NCBI GenBank assembly: GCA_014529385.2
Contig: CM043953.1
Location: forward strand, 71,341,372 to 71,405,371
Source: Adiantum capillus-veneris
Lineage: Eukaryota > Streptophyta > Polypodiopsida > Polypodiales > Pteridaceae
Direction: 5' to 3'
DNA length: 64,000 nucleotides
Shown: positions 57,982 to 64,000 of the stretch, piece by piece
Layout: every line of letters begins with the position of its first letter
Position numbering within the stretch: position 1 is the first letter of the stretch
The notes under the pieces: generated by a model
Database searches by the model: none
What the model was told of the DNA's origin: nothing
What the model saw: only the letters and a program-made list of their open reading frames with translations
Translations under genes and position numbers: made by a program

Positions 57982-59548
57982 TGTGTAGTAGAAATTAGCA
58001 TGAACATACTGGGCATTTCATTAGAATAGATTCCTAATCAGAATTACAAGAGTGCTTGGGTGGAGAGAGCAACAAAAAACATAACACCTAGTTAGATAGC
58101 ATCAACAATACTTTCAAAAGAGAGAGAAATTAAGCTATTGACAATAGTTGAGGACCGGATTTGCATGGAGCCGGTCCCCCCTCCAAAAGGCTTTGTATTA
58201 TGGTTTCTCCCATCAAGAGCGACATTGTACAATACAATTCTTTTTGTTCCTTCAAGACTAGCTAGTGCAATGAAGATGAAAGATTCATGCACTAAGAAAA
58301 ACACTTAACAAACACAACATCAATTATCCCCGGTCTCAGACCCAAGACCTCACACACCTTCGAAGGTGGTGAGAGCTAGCAGGGTATGAGAGTAGATTGA
58401 GAGGAAGAAGGAGTATCTTACGAGAAAGATGTACATGTCCTCACATAATCACTCATATTAGCATATCTTAGCTTAGTAATTAGCTTGGTAGAGGAGATGA
58501 GCATGCATTGAAGCTTGGCTCTTGGTTGGATTTGCATCCACATGCCAAGAGTATGTCGATGTAGTCTTGTATCTCACAAGCTTGGAGTAGGTGATGAGCT
58601 CTCCATTAAAGCTTGGGAAGAGATAGTCTTCTCTTTCTTCCCACATGAGATTGTGTGAGTGTGTGTGTGATAATGCCTTGCAAAAATCAGCCCCCTCTCT
58701 CTCTTGGGCGAGCCCTCTTGCTATTTGCTCTTGCTCAACCCTCATTGGACCTCCCCAGAGCTAGCCTATCACAATTAAGCAGCATAAGTGATAGCCTTCT
58801 GACATGTGTCCACCATTACCCTTTTGTGAGAGCTTAATCAAATAAACTTAATTGATTTAAATGAATTAAATCCCCATTGGACCTTTCCCCATTCTGACCA
58901 ATATGAATTAGGTAGCCCATTGGGCTGCTCAATTCCTATTGGACCCCTTCACGGGCTGTCCAATAATCATCCAGGAGACTTAATTTTCATTGGTTCTTTT
59001 TATTATGTTCTTTTAAATTAATTAAACTAGATTTACTCTAGCCTAATTCTCATTGGTCCACCTCCAAGGCCATCCAATAGGAATTGGCACACCTTGTGGG
59101 CATCTGGCCTAGGGAGCTGACATGTGTCCCTCATTCCCTTTATGTAAAGGGATCTTGTGTGTGTGTGTGTTGCTTTCTCTCTCATCCCCTAGAAGAAAGG
59201 CTCGCCGCCTCCCAAGTAGGGATGTACAAAGACTTTTTTGGTCACACGTAAAGCATCCAATTCCCCTAGGGTTGACCTTTGGACATAACCTTTGAATTTT
59301 GGAACCTTAGCATTTTGGAAGTCTTAATGGGCTGAACCTTAGGGTCTTTTTAGCCCATTGTTTCAGATGGCTCTTTTGCAGATGGCCTCCCCTTTGGATC
59401 CCTATTTTCCCTCCTTTGGACCCTACTGTGGCTGGTCTGCTAGCTTAACCAATATTCTAGCTTTATCTCCCCTGGCACTTCCCCATATTAATGATCAGTT
59501 TAACATGAGAAAATCATTTAGGAGAATTAGATATTGATTATTATGACA
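57982..59548 (-). repeat. E6 3' LTR (about 1.57 kb, left edge uncertain)
   Basis: The right edge is set by the ...TATGACA end at 59548 next to a polypurine tract. The left edge (TGTGTAGTAG at 57982) is inferred from the TG..CA ends and from coding sequence of E5 stopping there. It contains many ATTGG/CCAAT pentamers between 58870 and 59100 and a TG microsatellite at 59157-59172. The partner LTR is outside the window. Confidence 0.5.
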
Positions 59549-59564
59549 TTACCTCTCTCTTGAA
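59549..59564 (-). other. E6 polypurine tract
   Basis: The minus strand reads TTCAAGAGAGAGGTAA and then TGTCATAATA, a PPT/LTR junction like those of plant chromoviruses. Confidence 0.65.
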
Positions 59565-59901
59565 ATCATAGTCGTCCTCGACTATGGTGTAGAGAAGATA
59601 AAGCATATTCATGAGTCATTTTCTTAGCGGGTAGAGGATCCCTATGTTACCCTACGAAATCATTCCACAATGGATGACTAGTCCATTTGGCGCTTGAGAG
59701 CCTGAGGCTGCCGCAAGCATGTCTGCACATTAGTCCTATCAATCTTCCATAGTAGAGTGACAAGCTCTACTTGGTGCTTGGGAGACGTCGTCTCCGCAAA
59801 CTTGATCTAAGCATGCATACTACTTCATTTTTGTGCACAATAAAGAAAAAGAGAGTCTTATAAGACAAAAAACTTTGTTCATTAACATTTTGTACATTTG
59901 C
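59565..59901 (-). other. E6 3' non-coding region
   Basis: About 340 bp between the end of pol and the polypurine tract. No gene or repeat was seen. Confidence 0.5.
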
Positions 59902-62900
59902 TTACTCTTGGGAAGCATTGTAAGCATTGACAAGGTTTAGGTTATCCTTTAATTGTATGTCTTGCATCCATCTAGCATCTTCAAAAGGATAATTCTTAAA
60001 CTTAATAAGATATCGTCGGATAGTCTTACCGCCTCTTAGTACCTTTTCTTCATGTCGGAGAATGGACTCGGGCTGCAGCACCTCCTCTTGGTCCTCGATC
60101 TCCGATGGGTCTTCAATAGTTGGTTCTTGAGGTGGCTCTCCTTTGTAAGGCTTCAATAGGCTCACATGGAAAGCATTGTGTATGAGCCAATGATTGGGCA
60201 ACTTGAGTTGATAGGCCATCTCATTGATTGGCCTAAGAATTTGGAAGGGACCATAGTACCTTTTTTCTAGTTTGGCATAGTACTTTTGGTGTCCCATAGG
60301 ATTGTTGCCCGTCATGTGCCTTAATCGAGCCTTGGGAAACTTTAATAAGACCCAATCATTTTCTTTAAAGGCTTGGGCTCTTCTGTGCTTGTCAGCAGCA
60401 GCCTTTTGCCGTTGCTGTGAGATAGAGATAGCATCCTTAATCTTTTGAAAAGATTCTTGTAGGTCTCGGCTATACTCATATGCAACGAAGATCTTCCCAT
60501 GTACCTTAAGTAGCAAGGGACTTTTTTATCTTCCCTCAATTACCTCGAAAGGTGCTTTTCCCGTGGAAGTATGTACAGTGTTATTGTAAGCATACTCCAC
60601 TAAGGGTAAGTACTTCTCCCATTGGGATCTTTGATCTACCTCCGTTACATAGGCTTTTAGTAGATCAAGAATGGTTAGGTTAGCTATTTCACTTTGGCCA
60701 TCCGTTTGTGGATGATAGGCCGAAGAGAAGTTTAGCCTTGTCCCTAAATTCTCAAAGAGACCCTTCCAGAAATTACAGGTCATTCTAGGATCTCTATCTG
60801 ACACTATAGACATTGGCAAGCCATGGTACTTGAAAATTTGTGAAATGAAGAGGGTTGCCATTTGATGGGCTATGATAGTCTTTTTGACAGGTATAAAATG
60901 AGCTTGTTTACTAAACCTGTCTACTATCGTCCATATTCTCATATTCCCATGGATAGACTTAGGCAATCAAAAGATAAAATCCATGGATGTGCTCTCCCAT
61001 GGTGAATTAGGGATTGGCAAGGGTTGAAGCAATCCAAGTTGCTTCCCTCTTTCAAATTTTGTCTTTTGGCATACCACACATTTAGAAACATACTCTTGTA
61101 TGTTCACTTTCATGGTAGGCCAATAGAAATATGTTTCAATTCCCTTTAAGGTAGACTGAATCCCTCTATGCCCCGCATAAGGTGGAGCATGAGATTCATA
61201 CATTACTTTCTCACGTAGTGAGTTAGTAACGCATAGTCTATTGCCATAGAGAAGATAACCATCTTGTAAAGTAAATGGTTCTTCTTTATTCCCTAATGCA
61301 AGGGCTGAAATCACATCTCTAAAATCCGGATCAATAGCGTACTCATCTATCATTGAAGATAGATCATTGTGAGTGGCTATGGAAACGGCATTCACTCTCA
61401 GTCGTCTTGAGAGTGCATCAGCTACTTGATTATGCTTGCCAGCAATGTGAGCAATATGAAAATGAAATTGCGAAAGGAAATTTTCCTGCCTCATTTGTTT
61501 GTTAGAGGGCTTGGTCTGCGTCATTAAGTACTTAAGACTTTGGTGATCCGTTCGCAGAATGAAAGGAGTCCCCAATAAATAGTGCTTCCATGAGTCTAAG
61601 GCATGTAGAACTGCAAGGAGTTCCTTTTCATATATTCCTAGAGCTTGCTCAACAAGGTCGAGCCTTCGACTCTCATAGCCTATGGCGTGCCCTTCTTGGA
61701 GAAAAACAGCTCCAAGGCAATCACCACAAGCATCACATTGGACCTCAAATGGTTTTGAGAGATCCGGTAGTGTAAGCACAGGTTGAGAGATAAGCTTTTT
61801 GAAAGCATTGTTCTCCTTAGTTGTCCATGTATATCTAACGCTTTTCTTTGTTAGGTCATGTAGTGGTCCCGCAATTTGTGAGAACTTTTCTATGAAGCGT
61901 CTATAGTATGCACACATACCTATAAAGTTTCTTAGTTCATGAAGATTCCTTGGTTTAGGCCATCCTTTTATTACCTCTAACTTTGATGGATCCATTTGGA
62001 TGCCATCTTGAGAGATAATCTGACCTAAATACTGAATCTCTTGCAAGAAAAATTCACTTTTCTTTCGATTAACATAAAGTTTATTCTCTCTTAAAACTTG
62101 AAATATTACCTGGAGGTTTTGCTTGTGTTCATCTAATGAATTAGAGTAGATGATAATATCATCAAAGAACACTCCAGTGAAGGTTCGATGAGGCCTGAAC
62201 AGCTTCTCCATCAAGCGGTTGAATGTGGCTGGTGCATTGGTCAAGCCAAAAGGCATGACAATGTATTCCTAAAGACCAAATGTGGTGCGAAATGCGGTCT
62301 TTACAATGTCTTGATCAACTATCCTTATTTGATGATAGTCACTTTTTAGGTCAATCCTACTGAAGTAGGTCGATCCTTGTAGCTTATCAAATAGGTCTTC
62401 TACCCATGGAATGGGAAACCTATTCTTGATAGTGATCCTATTTAGTGCTCTATAGTCGACACACATACGATATGTGCCATCTTTCTTTTGCACTAATAGC
62501 ACCGGTGAGGAAAATGAAGATGAGCTAGGCCTAACCATGCCCTTGTCAACTAACTCATGCACTTGCTGCATAATCTCCTCTTGTTGAGCTTGAGAAACTC
62601 TATAAGGAGGTTTGTTAGGCGGTGAACTTCCTGGAAGAAGTTCAATTGCATGGTCATCATTACCTCGTTTAGGAGGTAGCTCACAAGGGATGTCGTCAAT
62701 AAAAACATCTTGAAACCCCTTGAGAAAATTGGATAACTCTAATTCCTTTTGGTTGCTTTTATTTTCTTTTGCTAAAGCATTAGGTTCATTTTGAGAATCT
62801 TTAACAAAATCCATGTACACGGAAATAGAGCTCTTTATTGACTTGTTGAAAGCTGGTGTATGTACAATGGGAATAGTGTTACCCATTTCCTTAGCATCTA

Positions 62901-63300
62901 TATACATGTCTTTTTCCGTGAACTTAAAGGAGATTCTCCTTTCAGGAAATTTAACATCGGCAGCCAGGCAGTCAAACCATGGTGCCCCTAGGATTACATC
63001 CTCATGCTTGAGAGGAGAGATAAAGAAGTCCTCTTTGTCCACATAGCCTTGGACATGAAGCCTCAATTTCCCGATTAAGGGAGTGACTGAAGCTTCTTGC
63101 CCCTTGAAGGCACTGTCTGCGGGTAGGACATCTCCCATCTCGTAGGCTTGTATGCCGAGCTTGGTGGCCAACTCTATAGATATAAAATTGTGAGTAGAAC
63201 CAGGGTCAAAGAGAATAAAATCATCATGTTCTCTTACCTTTCCCCAAGCATGGCATAGAGGAAGCTCTAGGAGGATCTTGGCGGTTGTTCTTTTGGGGAC
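59902..63300 (-). pseudogene. pol: E6 pol: PR-RT-RNase H-integrase-chromodomain
   Basis: One frame with three nonsense codons (62269, 60967 and 60526). In order: protease with DPGSTHNFIS (Pro replaces the usual Ser/Thr); RT with MCVDYRALNRIT, MPFGLTNAPATFN and FFDD; RNase H with CDACGDCLGAV and ELLAVLHAL; the H2C2 zinc module (HAPPYAGHRG..CVVC); the integrase core (VDRFSKQAHF, SDRDPRMTC, YHPQTDGQSE); a C-terminal GPF region; and a chromodomain-like end ([18 protein letters not shown], then ARW). This is the chromovirus arrangement. The nonsense codons fall at otherwise conserved positions, so this is decay, not programmed readthrough. Confidence 0.87.
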
Positions 63301-64000
63301 AAGCGCGGTACGCATGCCCTTGTTCGCCGCACTTGAAACACCGGTTATCCTTGCGATAACGCTCAAGCTCTTCAGGAGAGAGTTTGTTTTTACCTTTGTA
63401 AACTCCCTTCTCTTTCGCTTTGTTGGAGTTGCCCTTAGGAGACTTTTGGACATTGTCCTTCCCCTTAGGCTCATTGGAACCCTTGTTTTTTGGGGGCTTA
63501 TTATTTCTTTTAGCCCCCATTTGGAAATTGATTCGTGAGGCCACCATAGTATGGTGTATTACCGCCGATATGGTACGTGGCCTTTGGGAGTTGACATAAT
63601 CCACCATTTCTTCGGTTAAGCCCGCACAAAATTGTTGCTTTTGCTCTCCAAAATCCAACTTTTTCAAGACAGTGGCTTTGAGTTGTAGGTCCCAAAACTT
63701 GTCTACATATTTGTGGATGGATTCATTGGGAGAGAGCTTTAAGCTTCACCATTCGGTGAGTACTTTGTCTTTGGCATCGGTGGCCAAAAATTGCTTCATA
63801 ATGGAAGCTCTTAAAGCTTTCCATGTTCGTGGAGCTTCATCGTTGGCTCGTAGGCTAGACCACCATTGCCTGGCGGACTTTTGAAAGTGCATAGCTACAT
63901 GGCGTAGCTTAGAGGACTCCGTGAAGCCCTCATCTCCAAACGCCGCATCGAACTATTGGATAAAGGCCAAGACTTTGTCCGTAGCACCAAAGGTGCCATC
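63224..64000 (-). pseudogene. gag: E6 gag, partial
   Basis: It runs off the right edge. Capsid sequence (LRHVAMHFQKSARQWWSSL, TWKALRASIMKQF, NESIHKYVDKFWDLQLKA) has two nonsense codons, near 63950 and 63745. A basic linker and the knuckle CFKCGEQGHAYRAC follow (about 63310-63352). The protease continues in a different frame from about 63300, so an indel or a frameshift joins gag and pol here. Confidence 0.8.

Overview
The window is a piece of a large, repeat-rich land-plant nuclear genome. Almost all of it is LTR retrotransposons inserted into one another, and I found no convincing host gene, tRNA or rRNA. Evidence for a plant: three elements have primer binding sites matching the 3' end of plant tRNA-Asp, the copia element has the usual initiator-tRNA-Met site, and Ty3/gypsy, Ty1/copia and chromodomain lineages occur together. 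A fern or other non-seed plant is my guess from general resemblance of the copia polyprotein; the sequence alone does not settle it.

Layout (E0-E6 are my labels). E0: end of an LTR at 1-415, minus strand, running off the left edge. E1: minus-strand Ty3/gypsy-like element, 630-54931, TSD GTGAA, about 16.5 kb without its guests. E2: minus-strand Ty3/gypsy-like element, 3501-22232, TSD TTCTC, inserted in E1's extra 3' gene. E3: intact Ty1/copia element, 15015-20135, plus strand, TSD AATAT, inserted in E2's gag. E4: plus-strand Ty3/gypsy-like element, 35346-54374, TSD CATTG, 19 kb, inserted in E1's 5' LTR. E5: decayed plus-strand gag remnant, about 56980-57981. E6: minus-strand chromodomain Ty3/gypsy element from about 57982 to the right edge. 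By-eye LTR divergence gives the order E1 (oldest, about 6% over a 306-bp stretch), E2 (about 2%), E4 (about 1.4%), E3 (one difference in 227 bp).

E1, E2 and E4 form an unusual related group. Where intact, each has gag-protease in one frame and RT-RNase H-integrase in a second frame. In E2 and E4 the integrase is followed by a SECOND retropepsin-like domain and a basic tail repeating W[IV]PK. E1 and E4 also have two tandem H2C2 zinc-binding modules in the integrase and a >1,100-codon extra gene (called ORFX here) before the 3' LTR. Each carries its own palindromic DNA motif with a CGCG centre, repeated in the leader before gag and again in the spacer before ORFX, with a related copy in the LTR. 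The motif sequence differs between E1 and E4 but its placement is the same. This suggests a self-encoded, co-evolving regulator and target-site system and is the most interesting thing in the window. E2 and E4 also carry an internal polypurine tract just after the pol gene.

Only the E3 polyprotein and E2's RT-RH-IN frame are free of stop codons. All other element genes carry nonsense codons, frameshifts or rearrangements, including an inverted pol block in E1. Domain calls come from motifs read by eye; no database search or alignment was run.
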